DNA of 35,353 bases from an uncultured Verrucomicrobiota bacterium (GCA_903844265.1 CAIMTB010000360.1:1-35353), one strand, 5' to 3'. Counted from the stretch's first letter, positions 18,188 to 27,581 are shown. Numbers and translations are program-made. The notes: generated by a model from the letters alone, not told the origin.

Positions 18188-19477
18188 TCAGCTCGCCGAT
18201 TTCGCGAGCGACTGGTCGATGTCAGCCACGATGTCGTCGATGTGTTCGATGCCGATGCTGAGGCGGACGAGGTCCGGCGTGATGCCGCCCGCGATCTGGG
18301 CTTCATCCGACAACTGGGAGTGCGTGGTCGAGGCCGGGTGGATCGCCAGCGACTTCGCGTCCCCCACATTGGCGAGGTGCGAGATCATCTTGAGATTGTC
18401 GATGAAGCGGCTGCCTGCGGCCGCTCCGCCCTTGATCCCGAAGACCACCATCGAGCCGCCCTTGCCGCGAAGATACTTCTGGTTCTTGGCATGCTCGGGG
18501 CTGTCCGGGAGCCCGGGATATTTCACCCAACCCACTTCAGGATGGCCCTTGAGATGCTGTGCGACGGCGAGGGCGTTCTGGCAGTGACGCTCCATCCGCA
18601 GCGGCAGCGTCTCGATGCCCTGCAGGAACATCCACGAATTGTCGGGCGAGATGCAGGCTCCGAGGTTGCGCAACGGCACGGTACGCATGCGCAGGATGAA
18701 GGCCAGGGGACGCAGCATGTCCGGCAGATCGATGCCCCATCGCAGCCCGTGATAGCTGTTGTCCGGCGTCGTGAAGAGCGGATGCCTGCCGGCGGCCCAG
18801 TTGAACCGCCCTGAGTCCACGACCACACCGCCAATCCCCGTGCCGTGCCCGCCAAACCACTTCGTCAGCGAATGCACCACGACGTCCGCGCCGAAGTCGA
18901 TCGGGCGCGTCAGGTAAGGTGTCGAGAATGTCGAGTCCACGATCAGCGGCACGCCACGCTCGTGCCCGATCTTCGCCACGGCCTCGAGGTCGGTGATCTC
19001 CAACGCCGGATTCGAGACCGTCTCGCAGAACAGGGCGCGAGTCTTGTCATCGATCGCCTTCGCGAAATTCGCAGGATCGTTGGAATCCACGAACCGCACC
19101 TGGATTCCGAGAGAGGGCAGGATGTCGTTGAACTGGGTGTAGGTGCCGCCGTAGAGGTTGCGCGCCGAGACGATGTTGTCGCCGGCCTTGGCGACGTTGA
19201 TGACGGAGTAGAAGACACCGCTTGTCCCGGAGGCGACGCCCAGGCCGGCCGGTTCGGGCGCGCCCTCGAGCAGTGCGACGCGCTTCTCGAGCACGTCGGT
19301 CGTCGGATTCATCAACCGCGTGTAGATGTTCCCGAGCTCGCGCAGCGCGAAAAGATCCGCGGCATGCTCGGTGTTGCGGAAGACGAAGGAGGACGTGCGA
19401 TACACCGGCACCGCGCGGGAGAGCGTGGTTGGGTCGGGCTGGGTGCCGCCGTGGAGGCAGACTGTCTCAATATTCAT
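18188..19477 (-). CDS. metY: O-acetylhomoserine aminocarboxypropyltransferase / PLP-dependent sulfhydrylase
   Basis: 'ETVCLHGGTQPDPTTLSRAVPVYRTSSFVF', 'YTRLMNPTTDVLEKRVA', 'NLYGGTYTQF', PLP lysine 'DVVVHSLTKWFGGHGTGIGGV'. Confidence 0.94.
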   Translation of the reverse strand: MNIETVCLHGGTQPDPTTLSRAVPVYRTSSFVFRNTEHAADLFALRELGNIYTRLMNPTTDVLEKRVALLEGAPEPAGLGVASGTSGVFYSVINVAKAGDNIVSARNLYGGTYTQFNDILPSLGIQVRFVDSNDPANFAKAIDDKTRALFCETVSNPALEITDLEAVAKIGHERGVPLIVDSTFSTPYLTRPIDFGADVVVHSLTKWFGGHGTGIGGVVVDSGRFNWAAGRHPLFTTPDNSYHGLRWGIDLPDMLRPLAFILRMRTVPLRNLGACISPDNSWMFLQGIETLPLRMERHCQNALAVAQHLKGHPEVGWVKYPGLPDSPEHAKNQKYLRGKGGSMVVFGIKGGAAAGSRFIDNLKMISHLANVGDAKSLAIHPASTTHSQLSDEAQIAGGITPDLVRLSIGIEHIDDIVADIDQSLAKSAS

Positions 19478-19634
19478 GCGTGGACCGCACTCTAGCTGAA
19501 ATCCAATTCCCCGCGCCAGTCGGACCTGTCAGTCGGAGCCGTCGGCGGGTGCAACGAGCTTGGAATTGCATCTTTCCGGCAATCCTGTACCCGTCGTCCT
19601 CGTTCATTAACAAAGCAACTCCTCCTCCAAAGCC

Positions 19635-20906
19635 ATGCCTCTTCCACCTCCTGTCATCTTCGTTCCCGGCATCATGGGAAGTTCGCTCCGCGACGAATAC
19701 CCGGTGTCCCCCGATTCGGTGTGGAACGTCGCCCGGGCCGTGGTGAAGTCGTACGAGCGCATCACGCTGCATCCCGACAACCCGCGTTACGAGATGATCG
19801 AGCCGGCCCGGGTGGTGAAGGACCAGGTGTTCACGCTGTTCTACGAGGAGATCATCGAGGAGCTGCGCCATAATCTTGCCACGTCGCCCGACGAGCCCGT
19901 GCCGGTCTTTCCATTCGCCTACGACTGGCGCCAACCGTTGGCCGACACGCAGTCGCAGCTCGCTGATTTCATCGAGGAAGTCGTGGAGCGCACCCGGCTG
20001 CTCCGTCATTACCATCAGGACGGGTACACCGCGGAGGAGGGCAAGGTGAGCCTGGTGGGTCATTCGATGGGAGGCCTCGTGATCGGCGGCTACATCAAGG
20101 CCAAGGGCATGGACCGCGTGGAGAAGGTGGCCACCCTCGCCTCGCCATTCCGCGGATCGCTCGAGGCCATCGCCAAGACCGCGATCGGTGTCGGCGGATT
20201 CAGCCTGGGCTCCGGCGGCTCCCGCGAGCGCGAGGCGGCCCGCATCACGCCGGCGCTTTATCACCTGCTGCCATCCTTCGAGGACGCGGTGATCGCCGCA
20301 CCCGGGCTTGAGCGGGACATCTTTCTCCCCGCAGCCTGGCAGCCGGGCGTCCTCGACACCCTTGCGCTCTTCATCCAGCGCCATGGCCTTGACGACTCCG
20401 ATCCGAAGGAACAGGCGACCAGGCTGCTTGCCAGGCTCCTCGACCAGGCATGGAAACATCGCACCAGCCTCGAGCGGTTGCGCCTCGCCGATTCGCGGCG
20501 CTGGCTCTGCATCGCGGGCGTCGGAGCCCCCACGCGCCTCGGCGTGGACATCCAGGCCGATGCCGGAGGCAAACCCTTCTTCAACCTCGGGGAACCTGCC
20601 GACGCATGGAAAGCCGACGAACCTTCCGCTGCGACCGGCGACAACACCGTCCCGTTCCCCGGCGCCCGCTGCGCCTTCATCCCCGAGGAACAGGTCGTCT
20701 GCGTCAGTCCGTCCGACTTCGGGCTCTTTGAGTTCAAGGACCGCCTGATCAGCAACCTCGGGTTCCACGGCGCGATCCCGAACATGAATCTCGCCCAACG
20801 CCTGGTGACCGCGCACCTGCTCGGCCGGCCCGCGGCGAAAGGCGGTTCGCCGAGCCCGCTGATCCAGGCCCAGGCATGGGATCCGCCGGTCGCGGGGCTG
20901 AAGTAG
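19635..20906 (+). CDS. LCAT-like alpha/beta-hydrolase (lipase/acyltransferase)
   Basis: 'PPVIFVPGIMGSSLRDE', 'FPFAYDWRQPL', nucleophile elbow 'VSLVGHSMGGLV'. Confidence 0.88.
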   Translation: MPLPPPVIFVPGIMGSSLRDEYPVSPDSVWNVARAVVKSYERITLHPDNPRYEMIEPARVVKDQVFTLFYEEIIEELRHNLATSPDEPVPVFPFAYDWRQPLADTQSQLADFIEEVVERTRLLRHYHQDGYTAEEGKVSLVGHSMGGLVIGGYIKAKGMDRVEKVATLASPFRGSLEAIAKTAIGVGGFSLGSGGSREREAARITPALYHLLPSFEDAVIAAPGLERDIFLPAAWQPGVLDTLALFIQRHGLDDSDPKEQATRLLARLLDQAWKHRTSLERLRLADSRRWLCIAGVGAPTRLGVDIQADAGGKPFFNLGEPADAWKADEPSAATGDNTVPFPGARCAFIPEEQVVCVSPSDFGLFEFKDRLISNLGFHGAIPNMNLAQRLVTAHLLGRPAAKGGSPSPLIQAQAWDPPVAGLK

Positions 20907-20914
20907 ACAGGCTC

Positions 20915-23392
20915 TCAACGGCGCCGTGTGGCGTCCGCAGGTTCCGCTCCCGAGGGCGTGCTGACAAAATCCCAGCGGACAGAATTCCAGTTGAGTGGAA
21001 TTTTCGTCGCGCTGGCCAGCCGTGCCGCGGCCACGTCCCCGGCCTGCACTTCCCCAAAATTCCAGCGCTGACCGCTCGGCGTCTGCCAGCCCCACCAGGT
21101 GATCCGGGGCCAACCCGGCGTCTGTTCACTGCCCGAGGACAACGACTGCACGAGGTGCGTGTTCGGCCCCGGCACGTCCCGTTCCAATCCGAGCACGAAT
21201 GCCGAAGGCGGCCCCGCGGGAATCAACCGCTCGAACCTGGGCGCCTGAGCCGCGCGCAGGACTGCAAGGCAGCTCGCAACCACGCCCGACGGCGGGCCTT
21301 GGAACTGGTCCGGAGTCGCGATCGTCGCCAACCTTTCCGGCGCGGCGCCCAGCAACAACGACTCGAGCCGCACCCACGAGGGGCGCATGCGGGAGTCATC
21401 CGTGAATCGACGGTTGGGTTCCCACCGCCCCTCAAGCGCCACGAATTCGGACCGCACCTCGGCCTGCAGGTGTTCGCGGCAGAAACGCGCGACGTCTAGG
21501 TTCTGGAACCGGACCCATCGGTTCTCGAATTGTCGTCCGCCCGTCGCGGCCGGATAGCGCGGCCCGTCCATCTGCCAGCCCGCGACATCGCCCCAGAGGT
21601 TCGTGAGAAAAACGTCCGTGTCGATCGGCTCCATCGAATGCCAGGGCTGCTGCGCACGGAACCAGGGGGCGCCACATTGCCTGACGTGGAGTTGCACCAA
21701 TTCCCGCGCAAACTCAGCGCACCCGAACGCGTAGGCATCGAGGTCACCGGCGAGATACGCGAGCCGTGCAAACGCCAACGCCGCCGATGCCTCGTCGCCA
21801 GGTTCCGCGATCTGGTCCCGGCCAAACCCGACCCATCGCGTTTGCGCGGCCGTCGTGAACAACCGCCGGATCAATGACCATCGCTCCCGCACCAGTGCGT
21901 GATCGCCCGTGAAATGCGCATACGCCCAGACCGTCTCGAGAAGGTTCGCGCTGAATTTTCCGGCATCATCCAACGTCGTCCACGGCCCGATTCCAGGCCC
22001 CTCGAGGATCCTGTATTTCAGGCCCGATCCGGCGGGAAACTCGCGTTCGACAAAACGCCCGGGCACCAGCACTTCCTCCCGCAGATACCGGCGCAGGACG
22101 ACCACCGCGTTCGATCGGGTGACATCATCGAGATACGGCAGCGCCTTCGCGTACCACGAGTCTCCCATGACCGACCATGAGAGGTTGCCCGGCCCGCCGT
22201 GATCCGGCTGGAACCGGCCGGTCCCCGGAAACCGTTCCCGGGCAACCGCCCGCAGGCGTTGCAGCGCGGCGACCACGATCGGCGGCGCGTTCGAAGACAC
22301 CGGCAACGCCGCGGCTTCGGTCTCGTTCACATACCGCAGGACCGGAAACGTCATGTCGTAGCCATCAGCGTCCGGCACGCCATGGAACGGCCCGTACGGC
22401 GTCGGGATCTCGAAATCGAACGGTGCAGCCGAGAATTCCACCGGGAACCGCGGCCCCTGCTTCAACGCGAGCCCAAGCGTCGGACTGACCGGGGCGATCC
22501 TGATCGGGCGCGTGCCCCATTCGTCCGGGATATCCAGCCAATCGAAGCGCTGCCGAATCGTCACCGAACCCCTCCCCTGATCCACGCGGAGGGTGTCCTC
22601 GCAACGCACCGGAAAACAACGCGTCGCCCCCGCCCAATAACGCAGCCGCGTGAGCGGATCGCGAGCCACGGCGAGCGGCCATTCCCAGGTGAGGAGCTTC
22701 GGGCGCTTCATCCCGCCCGCCGACCCGGAATCACGTGACATGAACTTCCCCGACTTGCCGTCGACGCTCGGATCCTTGAACTCGTGGTCCATCTGCGGCG
22801 GCTTGTAGTAGCCGTACAACGGCATCATCGCGAAATGCGCCGCCGGCCCCACGAACTGCAACTCCACTCCGTTGGTGTTGAACTGCACCCGGGCCGGACG
22901 ACGCTGCAGGAACACCGCCCACGGACTGTCCCAGTTCGTCCACCCGCTCGCCCCAGGGAAACACGCCAGAAGCCAGTTCTCCCTCAATTCCGATCCATTC
23001 ACAACGTCGCCCGGACGCAGGGTCGCGATGCCCGTGGGCGAGGAATACGCCAGGAATGTGGGCCCGCCGAGACCCGTCGAGGCGAGGTCCGCAAACACGC
23101 GGACGCGGCTTTCGCTGCTGCGCCACAACGTCGCCGGAAACAGCTCCGTCTGGATCACGGTCAACGCGGCGTTCGTCGGCAATGACGCAGGCACCGGAAT
23201 CCTGGCAGGCCGCGGCCGCGAAACCTCACCCGCCGACCCGGTCACGAGCTCGCCATATGCGGCAGGCCCAGCCACTTCCGGCGTTCCGGCCCCCCCTCCC
23301 GAACCACATCCCGCGCCCAGCAACAGCCATACAAACGCGAGCGACACGGGGACCATCGCGGCGAAACGAGGGAGCGCGACAACCCTCCTCAT
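20915..23392 (-). CDS. Large hypothetical lipoprotein, possibly glycan-active
   Basis: 825 aa; lipobox 'LLLGAGC'; no recognised catalytic motif; start overlaps the preceding gene's stop (ATGA). Confidence 0.82.
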   Translation of the reverse strand: MRRVVALPRFAAMVPVSLAFVWLLLGAGCGSGGGAGTPEVAGPAAYGELVTGSAGEVSRPRPARIPVPASLPTNAALTVIQTELFPATLWRSSESRVRVFADLASTGLGGPTFLAYSSPTGIATLRPGDVVNGSELRENWLLACFPGASGWTNWDSPWAVFLQRRPARVQFNTNGVELQFVGPAAHFAMMPLYGYYKPPQMDHEFKDPSVDGKSGKFMSRDSGSAGGMKRPKLLTWEWPLAVARDPLTRLRYWAGATRCFPVRCEDTLRVDQGRGSVTIRQRFDWLDIPDEWGTRPIRIAPVSPTLGLALKQGPRFPVEFSAAPFDFEIPTPYGPFHGVPDADGYDMTFPVLRYVNETEAAALPVSSNAPPIVVAALQRLRAVARERFPGTGRFQPDHGGPGNLSWSVMGDSWYAKALPYLDDVTRSNAVVVLRRYLREEVLVPGRFVEREFPAGSGLKYRILEGPGIGPWTTLDDAGKFSANLLETVWAYAHFTGDHALVRERWSLIRRLFTTAAQTRWVGFGRDQIAEPGDEASAALAFARLAYLAGDLDAYAFGCAEFARELVQLHVRQCGAPWFRAQQPWHSMEPIDTDVFLTNLWGDVAGWQMDGPRYPAATGGRQFENRWVRFQNLDVARFCREHLQAEVRSEFVALEGRWEPNRRFTDDSRMRPSWVRLESLLLGAAPERLATIATPDQFQGPPSGVVASCLAVLRAAQAPRFERLIPAGPPSAFVLGLERDVPGPNTHLVQSLSSGSEQTPGWPRITWWGWQTPSGQRWNFGEVQAGDVAAARLASATKIPLNWNSVRWDFVSTPSGAEPADATRRR

Positions 23393-24999
23393 GGCTGGAG
23401 CGGCAACCGGAACGCGGCTGCCTCACGGTCATTCCTCACGATCAGGACATCGCCCGCCATGGCCGCGGGATTCCAGGTCTTTCCCGTCACCGCCGAAAAC
23501 CGGGTGCGCTCACGAAACACGTCGGGCGCTGCGTCGACCAACACGACGTTGCCGTTCTCAGCCGTGACCAGGAGGAACTCCCCCACGAGCAGCAACTGCC
23601 CGTGCCCGTACCTCTCCCCATCCCACCGCCGGGTTCCTTCCTTCAGGTCCAGGCATACCAACCGCCCATCATCGAGCCCATACGCCACCGGACCCCGCAG
23701 GATGACATTCGCAAACTTCGACTTCAGCCGCATCGACCGCCACACCACCTCGGTCACCGACCACTTCCCATCCGCCCCCGGCGCCACCTCGATGAGATGC
23801 GCCCCGGTCCCGTAGCCGCTGGTCACCAACACCTCCCCGCGCTCCGGATCCACCACCCGCGGGTCTGCCACGTGCGGATGCCCGCCACGCCAGGGATGTT
23901 CCCACAGCTTCGCACCCGTGCCCGGATCGTGGCCCGCCACGCCCGCCCCGGTGAAGGTCAGGATCTGCGCCACGCCACGGAGGGTCTCGAGCCGCGCCGA
24001 ACTGTAATGCGGTTCTGCGGTTCCACCCGACCAGACGCCCTCACCCGTGTCCGCCCGGAACGCCATGAGCGAAGCCGACGGCTGCCTTCCCAGCGGCGCG
24101 ACGATGACCCGGTTCGAGATCACCAGCGGGGAACTGCTCAAACCCCACCCCAAATCCGACACCGGCCGCCCGTTGACTACATTCGTACTCCAGAGGACCG
24201 CCCCGTCGGCGAGGTTGAGGCAATTCAGAAACCCGGTGGCTCCAAGGGCGTACACGCGATTCGACACGACGGTCGGCGTGGCCCGCGGGCCGATGCCGCC
24301 GATCGGGTTGTCGTACCGGGCCGCATCGCGGTGGGCCCACACCCGGCGACCCGTCTGCAGTTCAAAACACGCGACGACTTCGTCCGGACCGTCCTGTTCC
24401 TGGGTCAACGCAAGGTTCCCCGCGATCGCAAAACCGCCCCAACCCGATCCGAGCGGCTGTCGCCAGAGCAACCGCGGCGGATGATTGGTCCAGTCCGGAA
24501 GCAGGCGGACTCCCCCGACCGTGCCGTCGCGGTGATCCCCGAGGAACTGGGAGAATCCGGGAAGCGCAGGCCCAGGAGTTGTCGCCGCCGTGACCACGGT
24601 ATCCGCAGCGACAGCCGCGACCTGCGCCTGGGCGGCGCCAACGGGGCTTGCCGCGCTCCGCTTCCACCGCCCCTCGAAGATCGGAACCAGGTCCCCCGTG
24701 ACGCCGACGAACCGGAACACCAGAAGGGCGAGACCCACCGCGCCGACGAAGCAGCCGAGCACGGACCATCGCGAACGCCAGCGCATCCGGGAGAAGCCCA
24801 TCACCCAGAGCAGCAGCAACCCCGCAACCACCAGCGTCACGACGCCGGTGCTCATCACCTGCGCCTGACGCGGCAAGTCCGCATCGCGCCAGATGAAGAC
24901 CAGGCGGGCCAGGCCCCCGAGGACGATGATCAACGCGGGCCACCAGCGCACCCCACGGCCGGGCGTGGGATCCGTAATCTTGGAATCAGTCGGGATCAT
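23389..24999 (-). CDS. Membrane-anchored PQQ-like beta-propeller repeat protein
   Basis: N-terminal TM segments, then propeller blades 'LACFELQTGRRVWAHRDA'-like, 'FLNCLNLADGAVLWSTNVVNG', 'AGHDPGTGAKLWEHPW', 'LVCLDLKEGTRRWDGERYG'. Confidence 0.9.
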   Translation of the reverse strand: MIPTDSKITDPTPGRGVRWWPALIIVLGGLARLVFIWRDADLPRQAQVMSTGVVTLVVAGLLLLWVMGFSRMRWRSRWSVLGCFVGAVGLALLVFRFVGVTGDLVPIFEGRWKRSAASPVGAAQAQVAAVAADTVVTAATTPGPALPGFSQFLGDHRDGTVGGVRLLPDWTNHPPRLLWRQPLGSGWGGFAIAGNLALTQEQDGPDEVVACFELQTGRRVWAHRDAARYDNPIGGIGPRATPTVVSNRVYALGATGFLNCLNLADGAVLWSTNVVNGRPVSDLGWGLSSSPLVISNRVIVAPLGRQPSASLMAFRADTGEGVWSGGTAEPHYSSARLETLRGVAQILTFTGAGVAGHDPGTGAKLWEHPWRGGHPHVADPRVVDPERGEVLVTSGYGTGAHLIEVAPGADGKWSVTEVVWRSMRLKSKFANVILRGPVAYGLDDGRLVCLDLKEGTRRWDGERYGHGQLLLVGEFLLVTAENGNVVLVDAAPDVFRERTRFSAVTGKTWNPAAMAGDVLIVRNDREAAAFRLPLQP

Positions 25000-26105
25000 G
25001 GCTTCTTCAGCAACTGCTCGAACAGCACTCCACGCAACGCCGACACCTGCGCCGGCGTGTGCTCACTTGAGATCGCGAACCGAAAATAGCGGTCTGCGGG
25101 ACCGTTGGGATAGCGAATCAGCGGCGGATGAATCCCGGCATCGAGCAGGCGCTTCCTGAAGCGCAGCACCTCCCGCGCCGTTGCCGGAGCCACCGCAAAC
25201 ATCGGCCCCGGTCCCACCGGCGCCACCGCGCCTGCTTCCCGGAACCCTTCCTTCATCGTGGACAACGCCGCCGCGAGCCGCGCACGCCGCGTCGCACCCT
25301 CGCGCTCAAGGACTGCAAGCGAGGCGAGTGCCGCCGCCGCGAGCGGTGGCGGCAGCATCGTGCTGCCCGTATAAAGCCGGCTCCGCTCGAAGATGGCCTC
25401 GCGCAACGAGCGCGGCCCCAGCACCGCGCCTCCATAGCTTCCCAGCGCCTTGCTCAACGTCACCGTCAACACCACACGCCGCAGGGGAACGCCGCTCAAC
25501 TCCAGGCTCCCCCGACCACGCTTCCCCAGCACCCCCAGGCCATGGGCGTCATCCACCAACAGCGTCGCGCTCGCCGGCAATGCGTCGACCAGTCCCGCCA
25601 GGGGCGCAACCTCGCCGCTGTGGGTGAACAACCCATCGGTCATCACCAACGCCCGGCTTCTCCGTCCGCATTTCCGCACCACCGCGCCGCACCCCTTTGC
25701 GTCGCGATGCGGGAAAGTGACCACCGGCAACCCGGTCAATTGGGACGCATCCACCAGGCACGCATGGGCCCGCTCGTCCAGCACCACGTGGGTATGTTCC
25801 TTCGCCAGAGCCTGCGCCGCCACCAGGGGCGCGGCATACCCCGCCGACGTCAACGTCGCCACGCCCCACCCGAAAAAATCAGACAGCGCACGCTCCAGAC
25901 AGCCGTAGATCGGGACATTCCCCGTCGTCATCCGCGAGGCACAGGCGCTCGGGCCGAATCGTTCCAGACCCTCCAGGACCGCGGCGCGGACTTCCGGATG
26001 CCACGACAGGCGCAGGTAATCGCTGCCGGCGAAGTAGCTCAACTTCCGGCCGCGATCCTTCACCCACGTCACATCGGTCTGCTCCAACTCCCGCGGTTCA
26101 CGCAC
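24996..26105 (-). CDS. Aminotransferase class I/II, alpha-oxoamine synthase family (BioF/KBL/SPT-like)
   Basis: 'NYFAGSDYLRLS'-like N-term, 'MTTGNVPIYGCLERALSDFFG', 'LLVDDAHGLGVLGKRGRGS', PLP lysine 'VVLTVTLSKALGSYGGAVLG'; GTG start. Confidence 0.9.
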   Translation of the reverse strand: MREPRELEQTDVTWVKDRGRKLSYFAGSDYLRLSWHPEVRAAVLEGLERFGPSACASRMTTGNVPIYGCLERALSDFFGWGVATLTSAGYAAPLVAAQALAKEHTHVVLDERAHACLVDASQLTGLPVVTFPHRDAKGCGAVVRKCGRRSRALVMTDGLFTHSGEVAPLAGLVDALPASATLLVDDAHGLGVLGKRGRGSLELSGVPLRRVVLTVTLSKALGSYGGAVLGPRSLREAIFERSRLYTGSTMLPPPLAAAALASLAVLEREGATRRARLAAALSTMKEGFREAGAVAPVGPGPMFAVAPATAREVLRFRKRLLDAGIHPPLIRYPNGPADRYFRFAISSEHTPAQVSALRGVLFEQLLKKP

Positions 26106-26186
26106 GCGCTCATTGAACTGAGCCCCATCACCGGAGGCCAGCGCTCAATGTTCGATCAAGGGGCGCGCTCCAAAACCATCCGCAGG

Positions 26187-26265
26187 GCGTGAGGCGACTT
26201 GTCACGGCCTTCCTTTTCTCCAACCTCAAGCGATCCAAAGCGGCGACGAGCCGCCGCACCAAAGG
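26187..26265. repeat. Imperfect palindrome (REP-like) in divergent intergenic region
   Basis: gcgtgaggcgacttgtcacggcctt ... aaagcggcgacgagccgccgcacc; arms about 25 nt, roughly 17 of 25 paired. Confidence 0.6.
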
Positions 26266-26285
26266 ACCCTGGACCCAAGATCTCT

Positions 26286-26394
26286 CCATGAACCGAGTGG
26301 CACCACGAAGGACACGAAGGACACGAAGGAACACAAATCCTCTGGCCTTCGTGATCTTCGTGACCTTCGTGGTAGATCCCCGCGTGGTTCATGG
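26286..26394. repeat. Long imperfect inverted repeat built from CACGAAGGA-type tandem units
   Basis: Left ccatgaacc...ccacgaaggacacgaaggacacgaagg, right ccttcgtgatcttcgtgaccttcgtgg...ggttcatgg; inner arms 24/27 identical as reverse complements, outer 9 nt perfect. Confidence 0.88.
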
Positions 26395-26433
26395 TCCCAA
26401 TGCGTGTCCAAATCTTGGAAAACCCGGCTCTCC

Positions 26434-27516
26434 ATGAACCTTCCCATCCACGCCGAAATGCCACAGCGCAAGGACTGGCGCATCGGGATCCTTGGTGCCG
26501 GTTTCATCGTCAACGACTGCCATCTCGTGGCGTATCGGAAGGCGGGATTCAACCCGGTCGCCATTGCGGCAAGGACCCGCGACCGGGCGGTGGAAGCCGC
26601 CCAGAGACACGGCATCCGCCTCGTCCACGAGTCCCCTGAGGCTTTGTTGGACGACCCGACGATCGAGGTGCTCGACATCGCTGTCCCGCCCGCGGCCCAG
26701 GTGCCGCTGATTCAGGCCGCCTGCAAACGGGGCACGTTGAGGGGGATCCTCGCACAAAAGCCACTCGGCGTGGATTACGCCGAGGCACTCACCGCCGTGC
26801 GGGCATGCGAGGAAGCCGGCATCGTCCTCGGGGTGAACCAGAACATGCGGTACGATCCGAGCGTCCGCGCCGCACGTGAGCTCCTCCGCTCGGGTCGGCT
26901 CGGCGAGCCGGTCCTTGCGACCATCGACATGCGCGGCATTCCGCACTGGATGCCGTGGCAGCGGGATCTTGGCTGGGCCACGCTACGCATCATGTCGATC
27001 CATCACCTCGACTGTTTCCGCGGATGGTTTGGTGACCCTGACCGCATCTACTGCAGCGTTCGCACCGACCCGCGAACCACGTTCCCGCACGTCGACGGCA
27101 TTGCCACCTACATCCTCGAGTACGCGTCCGGACTGCGTTGCGTGGGCATTGACGACACCTGGACGGGACCGGCGAAGGAAGGGTGCCCGGCCGATATCCG
27201 GATCGAGTGGCGCATCGAGGGTACGGACGGGCTTGCGATCGGTGACGTGGGTTGGTGCAAGGATCCCTACACCACGCCGAGCACGATGCGTTGGGCGGCA
27301 AAGGGCCATCGCGAGTTCCAGAAACCGCAATGGCCCGAGGCCTGGTTTCCCGACGCATTCATCGGCACCATGGCCCAACTCCTCGTCGCCCTCGAGCGGC
27401 GCGAAGAGCCCGAGATCGGCGGACGCGACAATTTGAAGACCATGGCCCTGGTGGAGGCCGCCTACCGAAGCGTGGAATTACGGCGCGCAGTTTCGCCGAC
27501 CGAGATCTCGGGTTGA
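26434..27516 (+). CDS. Gfo/Idh/MocA family oxidoreductase (cytoplasmic)
   Basis: 'WRIGILGAGFIVNDCHLVAYRKAGFNPVAIAARTRDRAVEAAQRHGI', 'AQKPLGVDYAEALTAVRACEEAGIVLGVNQNMRY'. Start uncertain (26404 GTG, 26434 ATG or 26458 ATG). Confidence 0.92.
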   Translation: MNLPIHAEMPQRKDWRIGILGAGFIVNDCHLVAYRKAGFNPVAIAARTRDRAVEAAQRHGIRLVHESPEALLDDPTIEVLDIAVPPAAQVPLIQAACKRGTLRGILAQKPLGVDYAEALTAVRACEEAGIVLGVNQNMRYDPSVRAARELLRSGRLGEPVLATIDMRGIPHWMPWQRDLGWATLRIMSIHHLDCFRGWFGDPDRIYCSVRTDPRTTFPHVDGIATYILEYASGLRCVGIDDTWTGPAKEGCPADIRIEWRIEGTDGLAIGDVGWCKDPYTTPSTMRWAAKGHREFQKPQWPEAWFPDAFIGTMAQLLVALERREEPEIGGRDNLKTMALVEAAYRSVELRRAVSPTEISG

Positions 27517-27581
27517 GTCGTGGCGCAGACAGACCTGTCTGAGGTTCCGCCAACCGGTCCGTCGGCGAAGGACCATCCGGC

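Noticed and set aside
16724-19477. RNA-repair defence island around rtcB
   Set aside because: No rtcA, toxin, nuclease or other defence genes are adjacent; neighbours are metabolic or secreted proteins.
19467-21113. 548-aa minus-strand ORF
   Set aside because: Antisense to the LCAT-like lipase carrying GHSMGG; no motifs of its own.
23056-25089. 677-aa + strand ORF
   Set aside because: Antisense to the PQQ propeller and the lipoprotein; Arg/Pro/His-rich shadow ORF without domain signals.
26301-26372. CRISPR-like array of CACGAAGG repeats
   Set aside because: Units are only 8-9 nt with no spacers and form an inverted repeat; not a CRISPR array.
26128-26464. Short ORFs with 'HEGHEDHEG', 'LRVLRVLRG' and 'SCPSCPSC' peptides
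   Set aside because: They arise from translating the CACGAAGG hairpin repeat, not from real proteins.
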